The notes: a model not told the origin generated them from the letters alone. A stretch of DNA of 55,293 nucleotides from Rhodocyclales bacterium RIFCSPLOWO2_02_FULL_63_24 (GCA_001828935.1 MHZX01000147.1:536-55828); one strand, 5' to 3'; counted from the first letter of the stretch, positions 25,961 to 36,763 are shown. Made by a program: numbers and translations.

Positions 25961-27511
25961 ATGACGAAGAAACAATTCCAGGGCGAGCCGCCGCTTGCCG
26001 ATGCGGTGTCGCCGGGCATCCACCCGCGGGTGTTCCTGCATACCGTGGACCAGGCCGACACGGCGATCTCGATCACCGACGTGCACGGCAACATCCTCTA
26101 CGTCAATCCGGCCTTCACCCGCGTCACCGGCTACGGCGCCGAGGAGGCCATCGGCAGGAACGAATCCATCCTCTCCAACAAGACCACGCCGCCCGAGGTG
26201 TACAAGTCGCTGTGGCACAACATCTCGCGCGGCGAGGCCTGGAGCGGGCGCCTGATCAACCGCCGGCGCGATGGCAGCAAATACCTCGCCGAGCTGAGCA
26301 TCTCGCCGGTGGTGGATGCCGGCGGCGAGATCCTCAATTACCTCGGCATGCATCGCGACATCACCGCCATGCATCGCCTCGAATGCCAGGTGAAGAACCA
26401 GAAGGCGCTGATCGAATCGGTGGTCGACGCGGCGCCGATGGTGATCGCGCTGCTTGACGTCGATGACCGCGTGGTGCTCGACAACCAGGAATACAAGAAG
26501 CTGCAGGCCGACCTGGGCATGGCCGAGCCGGCGCCGATGCTGATGACGGCGATCCGCGCCGGGCTGGAAACCGAGGCGGCGAACGGCCGCCGCAGTTCCG
26601 GCTACGCCTTCCTCGACCGCGAGGTGCGGCTCGACCTGCCGGGCGGCAAGCCGCCGCGCTGGTACTCCTGCTCCGGCAGCCGGGTGCGCGAGGACGACAG
26701 CGCCGCCGACGCATTTTTCGCCGGCGGCGGGCGCGATTACCTGTTGCTGGTGGCCAAGGAAATCACCGGGCTGCGGGCGCAGCAGGAAAAGGCCCGGGTG
26801 GCCGCGTTGCAGGCCGTGATGGCCGAGGAGGACCGCGTCTCGGCGCTGCGCGAAAGCCTCTCGGCGGCGACCTTCCGCCTGGAGGGGCCGCTCAACATGA
26901 TGGCCTCGGTGGTCGGCATGCTGGCGCGGCGCAACGGTGAGGGCGACCCGATGGCGGTGGCGCTGGCCGACGCCATGGCCACCGGCCAGCAGGCCCTGGC
27001 CGAGTTGCGTGCCATGATCCCGGCCGAAACGCGCGAGGCGGAAGGTGTCATCAACGTCAACGAACTGCTGCGCGACGTGCTCGATCTCGCTACCGTCCGC
27101 CTGCTCGCCGCCGGCATCCGCGTCGGCTGGAAGCCGCAGGCCATGCTGCCCGCGCTGCAGGGCTATCCGAATAAGCTGCGCTCGCTGTTCAAGGCGCTGA
27201 TCGACAATGCCATCGAGGCCATGAGCGCGCGCGGCTGGCGCGAACGCGAGCTGGCGGTGATCACCCGGGCGCAACTGGGCAGCATCGAGATCGCCATCGA
27301 AGACAGCGGTCCCGGAATTCCGCCGGCGCAGCAGCTCAAGGTCTTCGAGCCCTTCTACACCACCAAGCGCGAGGGCCACCGCCACCTCGGTACCGGCCTC
27401 GCCGTGGCCCAGCAGGTCGCCGCCGACCATGGCGGCACGGTGGCGATCGACCCCGAAAAGTCCGCCGGCTGCCGGGTGCGCGTGGTACTGCCGGTGAAGC
27501 GACACGTATGA
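25961..27511 (+). CDS. nifL: NifL, redox-sensing anti-activator of NifA
   Basis: The 516-aa protein begins with a FAD-type PAS domain, ISITDVHGNILYVNPAFTRV to LGMHRDIT (about residues 27-145), that senses oxygen/redox state. A second PAS-like region follows (about 150-270), then a degenerate dimerisation domain (SAATFRLEGPLNMMA, with no phosphoacceptor histidine) and a GHKL ATPase domain with N-box FKALIDNAIEAM and DSGPGIP. NifL inhibits NifA when oxygen or fixed nitrogen is present, by protein contact rather than phosphotransfer, consistent with the missing histidine. A 111-bp gap with strong hairpins separates it from nifA. Confidence 0.92.
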   Translation: MTKKQFQGEPPLADAVSPGIHPRVFLHTVDQADTAISITDVHGNILYVNPAFTRVTGYGAEEAIGRNESILSNKTTPPEVYKSLWHNISRGEAWSGRLINRRRDGSKYLAELSISPVVDAGGEILNYLGMHRDITAMHRLECQVKNQKALIESVVDAAPMVIALLDVDDRVVLDNQEYKKLQADLGMAEPAPMLMTAIRAGLETEAANGRRSSGYAFLDREVRLDLPGGKPPRWYSCSGSRVREDDSAADAFFAGGGRDYLLLVAKEITGLRAQQEKARVAALQAVMAEEDRVSALRESLSAATFRLEGPLNMMASVVGMLARRNGEGDPMAVALADAMATGQQALAELRAMIPAETREAEGVINVNELLRDVLDLATVRLLAAGIRVGWKPQAMLPALQGYPNKLRSLFKALIDNAIEAMSARGWRERELAVITRAQLGSIEIAIEDSGPGIPPAQQLKVFEPFYTTKREGHRHLGTGLAVAQQVAADHGGTVAIDPEKSAGCRVRVVLPVKRHV

Positions 27512-27519
27512 GCGCCCCA

Positions 27520-27603
27520 CGCCGGGCCGCCCCCAGGGGGCGCAGCCAAACCACGGAGCCGCGTAGCGGCGAACCATCGTCACCCCCGCCCGCGGGGCGG
27601 GGG
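27520..27603. repeat. GC-rich stem-loops in the nifL-nifA gap
   Basis: Positions 27520-27547 hold an inverted copy of the palindromic repeat seen at 16933 (GGGCCGCCCCCAGGGGGCGC). Positions 27583-27603 form a CCCCCGCC/GGCGGGGG hairpin ending about 20 bp before the nifA GTG. The structures could attenuate or set the ratio of NifL to NifA. No T-run follows. Confidence 0.65.
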
Positions 27604-27622
27604 TTGGGGGGAGGGCTGTTCG

Positions 27623-29205
<1,583 letters not shown>

Positions 29206-29206
<1 letters not shown>

Positions 29207-29742
29207 TGAATGCGAAGATCGGCATCTATTTCGGCACCGACACCGGCCGCACCCGGCGCGTCGCCAAGCAGATCGCGCAGAAGCTCGGCGAGCGGGCGGC
29301 GACGCCGCTCAACATCAACCGCGTCAGTGTCGAGCAGTTCCTCGCCCACGAGGTCCTGATCCTCGGCACGCCGACCTACGGCGACGGCGAACTGCCCGGC
29401 CTCTCGGCGGGGCTCGCACTGGAGAGCTGGGAGGAGTTCCTGCCGCGTCTTCAGGGCCGCGACATGGCGGGCAAGACCGTCGCCCTGTTCGGTCTCGGCG
29501 AGCAGGAGAAGTACGGCGGCGAGTTCGTCGATGGACTGATCCTGCTTCATGACGCGGTACTCGCCTGCGGCGCCCGCGTGATCGGCGCCTGGCCGGCCGA
29601 AGGCTACCGCTTCAAGGCCTCGCAGGCACTGATCGACGGCCGCTTCGTCGGCCTCGCGCTGGACCAGGTCAGCCAGACGGCGCTGAGCGAAGACCGCATC
29701 GACGCCTGGCTGGCGCAGCTGGACGGCGAACTGAAGTCCTGA
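29206..29742 (+). CDS. nifF: Flavodoxin NifF
   Basis: The 178-aa protein overlaps the nifA stop. The FMN phosphate loop IYFGTDTGRTRRVAKQ (about residues 5-20) is at the N-terminus. LGTPTYGDGELPG (about 53-65) and ALFGLGEQEKYGGEFVDGL (about 94-112) form the other FMN-binding loops. It is a long-chain flavodoxin of the kind that donates electrons to nitrogenase Fe protein. The loop residues are intact. Rnf in the same locus would reduce ferredoxins or this flavodoxin. Confidence 0.9.
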
Positions 29743-29746
29743 GGAA

Positions 29747-29892
29747 ATGTAGCGCGGCAACGAGCCAGCGCTACGAAATCGGTGAGGTCGTCTTCAGCGG
29801 CGAATTGCGGATGAACGACGAGGGCGCTCCCGGTCTGGCGCCGGATGTCGTGTTGGCTAGCCCCGGCCGGCGCGGCGTAGTGGTCACCCGAG
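29747..29892 (+). pseudogene. Truncated, frameshifted short NifZ-like gene at the edge of a restriction-modification insert
   Basis: Directly after nifF, GAGGA and ATG (29747) are followed by one extra base (T29750). If it is skipped, the frame reads MSAATSQRYEIGEVVFSGEL then RMNDEGAPGLAPDVVLASPG and RRGVVVTR. This resembles short NifZ-like proteins with NDGxxPG and LAxPGxRGVVVN. Homology stops at about 29890, exactly where the convergent restriction gene ends (29884). The gene is thus damaged twice: by a frameshift at codon 2 and by loss of its 3' half. The family call rests on pattern memory and is moderate. Confidence 0.45.
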
Positions 29893-30624
29893 TCGCGCGG
29901 CCTCGGCAGCCACGTGGCCAGCCAGCGCGGTAACGAATGTCCTGAGCCCTGTCATGGACGACATCTCGGAAAACTCACCAGCTCCGCTGGAATCGCGTTT
30001 CGACGTGATGAGGGCCGCGGTTGTGTAGAGTTGTTCTTGCACAAGTTTTTGGCACAACAGGTCATATCGTTCGAGGTAAGACGCGTTCTTGAATTCCTCG
30101 AAAACCGGGAAGTGCGGTGACGCGTCCCGAACCGGCGATCTGGATTTGGCGGCATTTTCGACCATCATCAGCCATCCGACAAAGGGGCGCGGCTGTTTTC
30201 CGAAAGCCTCTTCACGGTAGGCTGTCCACAGATCATGGGCAGTGCCGATGGCCTCCTCGGTACGATTGTTGAAGTTGTTGCCAAAAGAGGGGCCGACCTG
30301 GCTCTTCAATTCAATTGCGGCGATCAGTTCACCCTTGTGGATGACGAGAAGATCCCATAGTTTGGTCGGTCTGAAGTAACCCGGTAGTGTCAGCACGGCC
30401 CGCTTCTGATGAATCTGAGCACGGGCCAGTCCGTTTGCCCGCACGATATCTACGACGAGGGCAACGAATCCATCCATATTCTTGCCGCTAGTTACGCCTG
30501 CGCGTTCGCCTTGGTCCGCCTTACCGGATTCGATCTGTTTTTGTGTTGCGGCTTTACGCTTTATCCAGAAAGTCTTTACCGCCTTGCGCGCCTTTTTTTC
30601 GTAATCAACGAGATCGAGAGCCAT
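29884..30624 (-). CDS. Type II restriction endonuclease, PaeR7I-like
   Basis: The 246-aa protein resembles PaeR7I/XhoI-type enzymes, which cut CTCGAG. The region [20 protein letters not shown] (about residues 89-108) carries a PD-(D/E)xK-type active site (Asp, then Glu-x-Lys), followed by [19 protein letters not shown]. It is encoded directly after its methyltransferase with no gap. Base composition is visibly lower in GC than the nif genes on either side, a sign of horizontal acquisition. The recognition site is inferred from the family only. Confidence 0.8.
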   Translation of the reverse strand: MALDLVDYEKKARKAVKTFWIKRKAATQKQIESGKADQGERAGVTSGKNMDGFVALVVDIVRANGLARAQIHQKRAVLTLPGYFRPTKLWDLLVIHKGELIAAIELKSQVGPSFGNNFNNRTEEAIGTAHDLWTAYREEAFGKQPRPFVGWLMMVENAAKSRSPVRDASPHFPVFEEFKNASYLERYDLLCQKLVQEQLYTTAALITSKRDSSGAGEFSEMSSMTGLRTFVTALAGHVAAEAARLG

Positions 30625-32364
30625 CTAGTCTCCATTGCCTCCAAGGCTGGATCTTTCTTCGTGGTTCAGACCGTACAGCGCGAACGCTGCACGGTCGCAC
30701 GCCGGCAAGTCTCTTTTCACAGCGGCATCGACCAACTCTAGCCGTAACGATGAGGGAACGCTTTGCCAGTGCGGTAGTCGAATGCGTCTGAGATATTGCG
30801 CCTGAAATCGGAGAAAGCCGCCTCGCATCTTGGTTGAGTACGTCGCCACGAATAGACGGGTGATTGCTGAGAGCATCACGGCTTGCAGCGCCCGCAAGTC
30901 CCATGTTTCGGACGTAACGTAGTAAAGATTGTGATGCGGGTACAGATTTCCTTCCTCGAAAACTACATGGGCTTTGCCCTTGATGTCGGGGATCAAGAGC
31001 TTGGGCTTCTTCGCAAGGGACGGAGTAATTCGGTCGATGGTGCGATACCAGTTGGTCGGCGATTTCTGGGCGCAGTGGCGGCCAGCAATCACCTCCTGCC
31101 GCGCCTCAAGGTAACGATGGAGACGCGGGTATTCCTTCAGATTTACAAGGCCGCCAGCGTCGGCGAATGTATTTACCACGCCTTGGCCTCGCCATTTCAC
31201 TTCTCCGGAAAGGATGTCGCGAGTCGTCACCAAGGGAAGCTTGCGATCCGGTTCGACATCAAGGGTGTCGAACTCGCCGATGAAGGCTTGGTCCGCTCCG
31301 GTCGCCACACCGATACCCACCAAGCAGCCTGCCTCTTCCAGTGTCGGAAACTGCCGCTCAAGCCGTCTGATCAGCGCCATCTGATCTGAAGATTCGAGCA
31401 ACCACGGTTCCGCGCCGTTGGGAACTTGGGCCAGTTCGCGGACCGAGGTGGTGTCTTTCGGCAGTGATCGCCTGCGCAGGGCTTCGGCCAGTTTGGTTAA
31501 CGTGGCCCGGTCGATGGCTGGCCGATGGGCGATGCGTGTCGCGCCTGGAGCCTCCCTGCTAATGATGGTGATGGCGGGATAAGCAATTACTTCGGAGTGG
31601 AAGGCCGGCGTATCGACCATATCGACATAGACTTTCAAATGGAACTGCTCGGCGACAAGACTGCGTAACGGTCCGCCATAGCGGTTTTTCATCCAGCGAT
31701 CGGCGCAGATGAAACCCAGGCTGCCCTCCTTCGAGAGAGCAGAAAGCGACCGCTCGATGAACGGGATATAGAGATCGGCCCTGTCATACATCGTTTGATA
31801 GCGGCCGCGGTACTCTGCCAGCAAGGGGGCCGGAATCAGTTCCTGGCGCACGTAGGGTGGATTCCCAACGACGAAGTCGAACTGGCCATTGAGGGCAGTC
31901 AGCAGAAAATCACCTTGCACCAGCCAGCGGTCAGCGAGATCGACAGCAGTTTGCTGCGTCAAGCCCTCTTGCTCCAGCATGGCCATCACTGCCGCGCGCG
32001 TGGATTTGAAGGTTTCACGGTGCAACTCTACGGCCCGGATTGCCTCGCCCAGATCATCTAGCGCAGATCCCGACGTTTTCCTGGCTCGCCACGCTCTTAC
32101 TAAGCGGCCCACGGCAGGCAGGAGAAAGTCTCCTCCACCGAATGAAGGCTCCAGCAGTCGGAGCTTTGCCAAGGGCAGATCCTCTGTGTATCCGACCAGG
32201 TCGAGAACAAAATCAACAACTTCAGGTCGGGTGAAGATTGCACCGCGAGATTCCGTTCCGGATGCCGCGGACAATTTCTCAATCGCCGCAGTCACCTTAG
32301 ATGAATAAAAATCGCCCAACCCGCCATTCAAATCAAGATTGAACTGCCTGGATACCAAGTTCAT
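30625..32364 (-). CDS. Type II DNA adenine methyltransferase of the PaeR7I-like system
   Basis: The protein is 579 aa from ATG 32364 (an in-frame ATG at 32388 is also possible). [16 protein letters not shown] and [14 protein letters not shown] (about residues 70-83) form motif I for S-adenosylmethionine, and the catalytic NPPY motif lies in [15 protein letters not shown] (about 163-177). The C-terminal half is the target-recognition domain. It would methylate adenine in the site cut by the adjacent nuclease. Like the nuclease it is AT-richer than its surroundings and oriented against the nif genes. Confidence 0.85.
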   Translation of the reverse strand: MNLVSRQFNLDLNGGLGDFYSSKVTAAIEKLSAASGTESRGAIFTRPEVVDFVLDLVGYTEDLPLAKLRLLEPSFGGGDFLLPAVGRLVRAWRARKTSGSALDDLGEAIRAVELHRETFKSTRAAVMAMLEQEGLTQQTAVDLADRWLVQGDFLLTALNGQFDFVVGNPPYVRQELIPAPLLAEYRGRYQTMYDRADLYIPFIERSLSALSKEGSLGFICADRWMKNRYGGPLRSLVAEQFHLKVYVDMVDTPAFHSEVIAYPAITIISREAPGATRIAHRPAIDRATLTKLAEALRRRSLPKDTTSVRELAQVPNGAEPWLLESSDQMALIRRLERQFPTLEEAGCLVGIGVATGADQAFIGEFDTLDVEPDRKLPLVTTRDILSGEVKWRGQGVVNTFADAGGLVNLKEYPRLHRYLEARQEVIAGRHCAQKSPTNWYRTIDRITPSLAKKPKLLIPDIKGKAHVVFEEGNLYPHHNLYYVTSETWDLRALQAVMLSAITRLFVATYSTKMRGGFLRFQAQYLRRIRLPHWQSVPSSLRLELVDAAVKRDLPACDRAAFALYGLNHEERSSLGGNGD

Positions 32365-32590
32365 GACCTTTCCTGAATTGCGCCCCATGTGCTACAAGCC
32401 AATAGCTTGTTTGCGCGGGAATTGCCGTTCGACTGCAGATGGCAAAATTTGTGAGCCATTATGCCTGCGGACAGGCGTGCACTGTCTTGATATCTTGATG
32501 CGTCACGCTTCGCCTGTTGATTGATGTGAATTCCGGCTGAAACCTCACCGGGCTCCAGCTACCGGCGATAGGCGCCCCCTGTCGAGACAG

Positions 32591-32941
32591 TCAGTTGCCG
32601 CGCTGCTGCTTGTCCTCGGCGACCGCGCCGGTAATCGCGGCGCGCAGCATCTCGTAGGCCTGGCGCGCGTGCATGCTCGCCGCGTCAAATTGCCGCAGTT
32701 GCGCGGCCTGTTCCGACTGGGCGATCAGGCGGCGGACCTGGTCCATGTCCACCGCACGCAGACCGGCATAGCGCTCGGCCCTGACTTCCACAGTCTTGGC
32801 GAAAGCGAGCGCGCTGTCGTGCAGGCGCAGGTACTCGGCTTCGCGCGAAACGCTGTTCTCGTCGGCCTTTGCGACGTTCGCGACAGCGGCGATCAAGGTC
32901 GCGGCGACAAGTGCGTGCAGATGGCGACAGGCAGGATTCAT
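32591..32941 (-). CDS. Small exported protein of unknown function
   Basis: The 116-aa product has a signal peptide (HALVAATLIAAVANVAKADE, cleavage likely after the AKA at about residue 26). The mature part is helical: RLHDSALAFAKTVEVRAERY and AAQLRQFDAASMHARQAYEM. It has no cysteine in the mature part and no catalytic motif. It lies between the restriction-modification island and a Crp/Fnr-type regulator. I do not recognise the family. Confidence 0.6.
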   Translation of the reverse strand: MNPACRHLHALVAATLIAAVANVAKADENSVSREAEYLRLHDSALAFAKTVEVRAERYAGLRAVDMDQVRRLIAQSEQAAQLRQFDAASMHARQAYEMLRAAITGAVAEDKQQRGN

Positions 32942-33017
32942 GGTGTCTCCCCGGATCAGGTTCCGGCGGCGGGCCGGTCCGAATATTTATAGCATCGCCG
33001 ACGCCGCTTGATCCAGA

Positions 33018-33034
33018 ATTAAGCAGCGCTTAAT
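33018..33034. promoter_or_regulatory. Palindrome upstream of the Crp/Fnr-type gene
   Basis: ATTAAGC-AGC-GCTTAAT is a perfect 7-bp inverted repeat. It lies in the divergent gap between the exported protein and the Crp/Fnr-type regulator gene and could be an operator, possibly autoregulatory. Confidence 0.4.
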
Positions 33035-33162
33035 CCGCGCGGTGCACAATTATTCAATTCGGGAGGACAATTGCGCCGTCGCGAGTCGCGTCCCGCTGCG
33101 CGGCGTCGAGTCCGGAATCCGATTTTCCGCCTGCGTTCGGCTGCACTGGAAAGGGCCAAGAG

Positions 33163-33762
33163 ATGAATTCCTCGAACACGTTCACTCCAATCAAGTTATC
33201 CGACTTGCGCCGTTCGCTGGCCTTCGAGCCCGGCAAGGGTCTCTGGCGCAGTGGCGACGCAGGCCGGGCATGGCGGGTGCGACAGGGGGTCGTCCGGCTC
33301 GACTCGACGACGTCGGCCGGGCATTCCGTATTCGGCAGCCTGGCGATTGCCGGCGACATCGTCGGCTGCGAAACCTTGCTGTTCGGCGCCTATACCTTCA
33401 ACGCGACGGCGCTGACCCAGTGCGAGCTGTCGCCCTGGCCCGAGGGCGACGCCGCTGCGGCCAGCGCGTCGCTGCTCGAATCGTTGGCCAAGGCGCAAAG
33501 GCGCGCCGCCGACCTGGTGGCGCTGCGCGGGGGCCAGGCCGTCGACCGGGTGCTCGGCCTGGTCCGGCTGCTGGCCGATGGCGCCGGCCGGGTGGTGCTG
33601 CCCGCGCGCCAGGACATTGCCGACATCACCGACCTGCGCTTCGAGACCATTTCGCGCATCATCAAGACCCTGGAACGCGCCGGCGTGCTGGCGGCGGTGC
33701 ATATCGACGGCGTGCGCGCCTCGCGCGGCTACGCGGTCGATCTTTCGGCCATGCCGGCATGA
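33163..33762 (+). CDS. Crp/Fnr-family transcriptional regulator
   Basis: The 199-aa protein has a reduced cyclic-nucleotide-like beta-roll (SLAFEPGKGLWRSGDAGRAW, GHSVFGSLAIAGDIVGCETL) and a C-terminal winged helix with LPARQDIADITDLRFETISR and IIKTLERAGVLAAV (about residues 145-180). The DNA-recognition helix is normal for the family. The N-terminal cysteines that hold the 4Fe-4S cluster of FNR are absent, so it is not an FNR-type oxygen sensor; its ligand is unknown. It overlaps a dead SDR gene by 4 bp. Confidence 0.82.
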   Translation: MNSSNTFTPIKLSDLRRSLAFEPGKGLWRSGDAGRAWRVRQGVVRLDSTTSAGHSVFGSLAIAGDIVGCETLLFGAYTFNATALTQCELSPWPEGDAAAASASLLESLAKAQRRAADLVALRGGQAVDRVLGLVRLLADGAGRVVLPARQDIADITDLRFETISRIIKTLERAGVLAAVHIDGVRASRGYAVDLSAMPA

Positions 33763-34253
33763 GCGAGGTGCTGGTCGTCACCGGCGGCTCGCGCGGCATC
33801 GGCGCCGCCGTCGCCCGCCTGGCGGCGCAGCGCGGCTACGCCGTTTGCATCAGTTACCTGAGCCAGCGGGAAGCCGTACGCCGCATGTCGACCCGGCATG
33901 GCGGCTCGGGCGGCGCCATCGTCAATCTCTCGTCGCGAGCCTCCCGTCTCGGCTCGCCCAACGAGTAGGTCGACTACGCGGCGTCGAAGGCGGCGATCGA
34001 TACCTTGACCATCGGCCTGGCGAAGGAAGTGGCCGCGGAGGGCATCCGCGTCAATGCCGTCAGCCCCGGCCTGATCTACACCGAGATCCATGCCCGCGGC
34101 GGCGACCCCGATCGCGTCGACCGGGTCAAGAGCGCGGTACCGATGCAGCGCGGCGGCACCGCCGAAGAGGTGGCCCGTGCCGTGCTCTGGCTGTTGTCGG
34201 ACGAGGCGTCCTATACGACGGGCGCCACGATCGACGTCGCGGGCGGCCGCTAG
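33759..34253 (+). pseudogene. Short-chain dehydrogenase/reductase (SDR) pseudogene
   Basis: The start reads VVTGGSRGIGAAVARLAAQR, an intact SDR cofactor loop. After SYLSQREA about 70 residues are missing; the frame resumes near the catalytic serine region (GGAIVNLSSRASRLGSPNE). There a TAG at 33966-33968 replaces the expected tyrosine in NEY-VDYAASKAAIDT, just before the YxxxK motif. The remainder, ending YTTGATIDVAGGR, is normal. Deletion plus a nonsense codon mean it is inactive. It was probably coupled to the Crp/Fnr gene. Confidence 0.88.
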
Positions 34254-34322
34254 CCCGAACGCCCAGCCGTTGCCGGTTCGCGCTCGCCGTGCGCTGCGGT
34301 CGCGGCGTCGGCATCGTGCCAA

Positions 34323-34338
34323 TGTCGCGTTTGCGACA
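34323..34338. promoter_or_regulatory. NifA upstream activator sequence for nifB
   Basis: TGT-CGCGTTTGCG-ACA is an exact TGT-N10-ACA site with dyad symmetry. It lies 59 bp upstream of the nifB -24 element. It closely resembles the site at 54760 (TGT-CGGACTTGCG-ACA). Confidence 0.82.
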
Positions 34339-34396
34339 TCTTTGTCTGGCTGAAAAAATCCATTTATTTCAGTGCGTTGATGGAATCTCGCGGCAT

Positions 34397-34410
34397 GGCA
34401 TGGCGGTTGC
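34397..34410 (+). promoter_or_regulatory. Sigma-54 promoter of the nifB operon
   Basis: TGGCATGGCGGTTGCT shows GG (34397-34398), GC (34409-34410) and a good -24/-12 consensus. It lies 49 bp before the nifB ATG and downstream of a NifA site. Confidence 0.82.
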
Positions 34411-34458
34411 TGAACAGCGAGTACCCCACCCCCGAGGGAAGCTCAAGGGAAGCCCGCC

Positions 34459-35997
34459 ATGGATCTGCCTGTCATCGAATCCCCTTCGCCCAAGGCCGGC
34501 GGCTGCAGCGCCGGCAGCTGCGGCTCCACTGCCGACCAGATGGGCGGCATGTCGGACGCAATCCGCGCCAAGGTGCAGGACCATCCCTGCTATTCCGAAG
34601 ACGCCCACCACTACTTCGCCCGCATGCACGTCGCGGTGGCGCCGGCCTGCAACATCCAGTGCCACTACTGCAACCGCAAGTACGACTGCGCCAACGAGTC
34701 GCGCCCCGGCGTCGTCTCCGAACTGCTGACGCCCGATCAGGCGGTGAAGAAAACCCTTGCCGTCGCCGCCACGATTCCGCAGATGACGGTGCTCGGCATC
34801 GCCGGCCCCGGCGATCCCCTGGCCAATCCCGAGCGCACCTTCGAAACCTTCCGCCAACTGGCGGCGAAGGCACCCGACATCAAGCTCTGCGTCTCCACCA
34901 ACGGCCTTTCGCTGCCGCAGCATGTCGAGGAATTATCGAAGCACAACATCGACCACGTGACGATCACCATCAACTGCGTCGATCCGGACGTCGGCGCCAA
35001 GATCTATCCGTGGATCTTCTGGAACAACAAACGCATCCACGGCCGCGAGGCCGCCGCGATCCTCATCGCGCAGCAGCAGAAGGGGCTGGAGATGCTCACC
35101 GCGAAGGGCATCCTGGTCAAGGTCAACTCGGTGCTGATCCCCGGCGTCAATGACGAGCACCTGAAGGAGGTGTCGAAGATCGTCAAGGCCAAGGGCGCCT
35201 TCCTGCACAACGTCATGCCGCTGATCGCCGAGGCCGAGCACGGCACCTTCTACGGCGTGATGGGGCAGCGCAGCCCGCGCCCGGCCGAACTCAAGGCGCT
35301 GCAGGACGCCTGCGAAGGCGACATGAACATGATGCGCCACTGCCGCCAGTGCCGCGCCGACGCGGTGGGCCTGCTCGGCGAGGACCGCGGCGACGAATTC
35401 ACCCTGGACAAGATCGAGGCCATGGAGATCGATTACGAAGCCGCGATGGCCGTGCGCGCCGAGCTGCGCGCCAAGGTCACGGCGGAACTGGAGGCCAAGC
35501 GCGCCAAGGCGCATGCACCTGCGGCGCCGCAGGTGGTGCAGTTCATGCCGCGCGCGACGAAGGCACTTCGAGAGTTCCCGGAGGGACGCACCGCGCTGGC
35601 GCCGGTGGGACGGCGCGTGTTGATGGCCGTGGCAGCGAAGGGCGGCCTGGTCGCGGTGCATTTCGGCCACGCCAAGGAATTCCTGGTCTATGAAGCTTCC
35701 GCCGAGGGCGCCAAGTTCGTCGGCCACCGCAAGGCCGAGCAGTACTGCGCCGGCGACGAAACTTGCGGTGACGGCGAATCGGTGCTCGACAAGACCATCA
35801 AGGCCCTGGTCGACTGCGAAGTGGTGCTCTGCTCCAAGATCGGTTACGAGCCCTGGGGCAGCCTCGAAGCCGCCGGCATCCAGCCCAACGGCGAGCATGC
35901 CCTGGAGCCGATCGAGGAAGCCGTGATGGCGGTCTGGCAGGAAATGCTGGCGGCGGGGAAACTCGACGCCCCTCCCGTCGCGGCCAAGCGCGCCTGA
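34459..35997 (+). CDS. nifB: NifB, FeMo-cofactor biosynthesis radical SAM protein
   Basis: The 512-aa protein has the radical SAM motif C64-x3-C68-x2-C71 (ACNIQCHYC) after an N-terminal Cys-rich stretch (GGCSAGSCGS). It includes GIAGPGDPLANPE and the NifB motif HCRQCRADAVGLLGEDRG (about 294-311). The C-terminal 110 residues form a NifX/NafY-type cofactor-binding domain (VHFGHAKEFLVYE). NifB builds the Fe8S9C cluster (NifB-co) from two 4Fe-4S units and S-adenosylmethionine. It heads a six-gene operon with a NifA/sigma-54 promoter. Confidence 0.95.
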   Translation: MDLPVIESPSPKAGGCSAGSCGSTADQMGGMSDAIRAKVQDHPCYSEDAHHYFARMHVAVAPACNIQCHYCNRKYDCANESRPGVVSELLTPDQAVKKTLAVAATIPQMTVLGIAGPGDPLANPERTFETFRQLAAKAPDIKLCVSTNGLSLPQHVEELSKHNIDHVTITINCVDPDVGAKIYPWIFWNNKRIHGREAAAILIAQQQKGLEMLTAKGILVKVNSVLIPGVNDEHLKEVSKIVKAKGAFLHNVMPLIAEAEHGTFYGVMGQRSPRPAELKALQDACEGDMNMMRHCRQCRADAVGLLGEDRGDEFTLDKIEAMEIDYEAAMAVRAELRAKVTAELEAKRAKAHAPAAPQVVQFMPRATKALREFPEGRTALAPVGRRVLMAVAAKGGLVAVHFGHAKEFLVYEASAEGAKFVGHRKAEQYCAGDETCGDGESVLDKTIKALVDCEVVLCSKIGYEPWGSLEAAGIQPNGEHALEPIEEAVMAVWQEMLAAGKLDAPPVAAKRA

Positions 35998-36007
35998 GGA
36001 CATCACC

Positions 36008-36286
36008 ATGGCCCTTGAAATCATCGAAAGCTGCGTCAACTGTTTTGCCTGCGCGCCGCTATGCCCGAACCAGGCGATCTACGAAGCCAAGCCGCACTTC
36101 CTGATCGACGCCGACAAATGCACCGAATGCCTCGGTGATTTCGCCGATGCGCAGTGCGTGGCGATCTGCCCGATCGAAGGCGCGATCCTCGACGAACTCG
36201 GCACGGAAATGAATCCGCCCGGCTCGCTGACCGGCATCCCGCCCGAGCGCTGGGCGGCGGCGCAAGCCGAAATCGCGGCGCGCTGA
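36008..36286 (+). CDS. fdxN: 4Fe-4S ferredoxin of the nifB operon (FdxN-like)
   Basis: The 92-aa protein has two cluster motifs: C9-x2-C12-x2-C15-x3-C19 (CVNCFACAPLCP) and a second with CTECLGDFADAQCVAICP, where a longer insertion between cysteines is characteristic of nif-type ferredoxins. FdxN supplies electrons for NifB reactions or nitrogenase. It lies 10 bp behind nifB. The C-terminal tail is normal for this group. Confidence 0.88.
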   Translation: MALEIIESCVNCFACAPLCPNQAIYEAKPHFLIDADKCTECLGDFADAQCVAICPIEGAILDELGTEMNPPGSLTGIPPERWAAAQAEIAAR

Positions 36287-36288
36287 GC

Positions 36289-36711
36289 ATGGCCACCATC
36301 ACCTTCTTCGAAAAGACCGGCTGTTCGGGCAATGCACGGCAGAAGGCGCTGCTGGCCGCTTCGGGCCATCGGGTGCAGGCACGCGATCTGCGCCACACGC
36401 CCTGGAGCAACCTGGCGCTGCTCAAGTTTTTTGGTGGGCTGCCGGTTGCGCAGTGGTTCAACCGCGCCGCGCCGGCGATCAAGTCCGGCGAGATCGTGCC
36501 CGAAGAACTCGACGAGCCGACCGCGCTGGCCCTGCTGCGCGACAACCCGCTGCTGATCCGCCGGCCGCTGCTGCAAGTCGGCGAGGAACGCAGAGTCGGC
36601 TTTGACGCCACGGCGGTGCACGCCTGGATCGGGCTCAAGGACGTGCCCGACGAGAACCTCGAAGCCTGCCGTCATGGCGCAGATCCCCGTGCTTGCGGCT
36701 GCACGCCCTGA
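36289..36711 (+). CDS. nifO: NifO-like ArsC/Spx-family protein
   Basis: The 140-aa protein begins 2 bp after the ferredoxin. It has the ArsC/Spx thioredoxin-like fold: ITFFEKTGCSGNARQKALLA with a single catalytic-position Cys12, RDLRHTPWSNLALLKFFGGL, and RDNPLLIRRPLLQVGEERRV. Nitrogenase-associated NifO proteins have this pattern and sit after nifB-fdxN in Azotobacter-type clusters, where NifO affects molybdenum or nitrate use. The exact biochemical role is unresolved. Three cysteines near the C-terminus (CRHGADPRACGC) stand out. Confidence 0.8.
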   Translation: MATITFFEKTGCSGNARQKALLAASGHRVQARDLRHTPWSNLALLKFFGGLPVAQWFNRAAPAIKSGEIVPEELDEPTALALLRDNPLLIRRPLLQVGEERRVGFDATAVHAWIGLKDVPDENLEACRHGADPRACGCTP

Positions 36712-36763
36712 GGTTGCGGGGCCCGGTTGCCGCTGACCCGCTTTCAATCTACCGAGAATCCTC

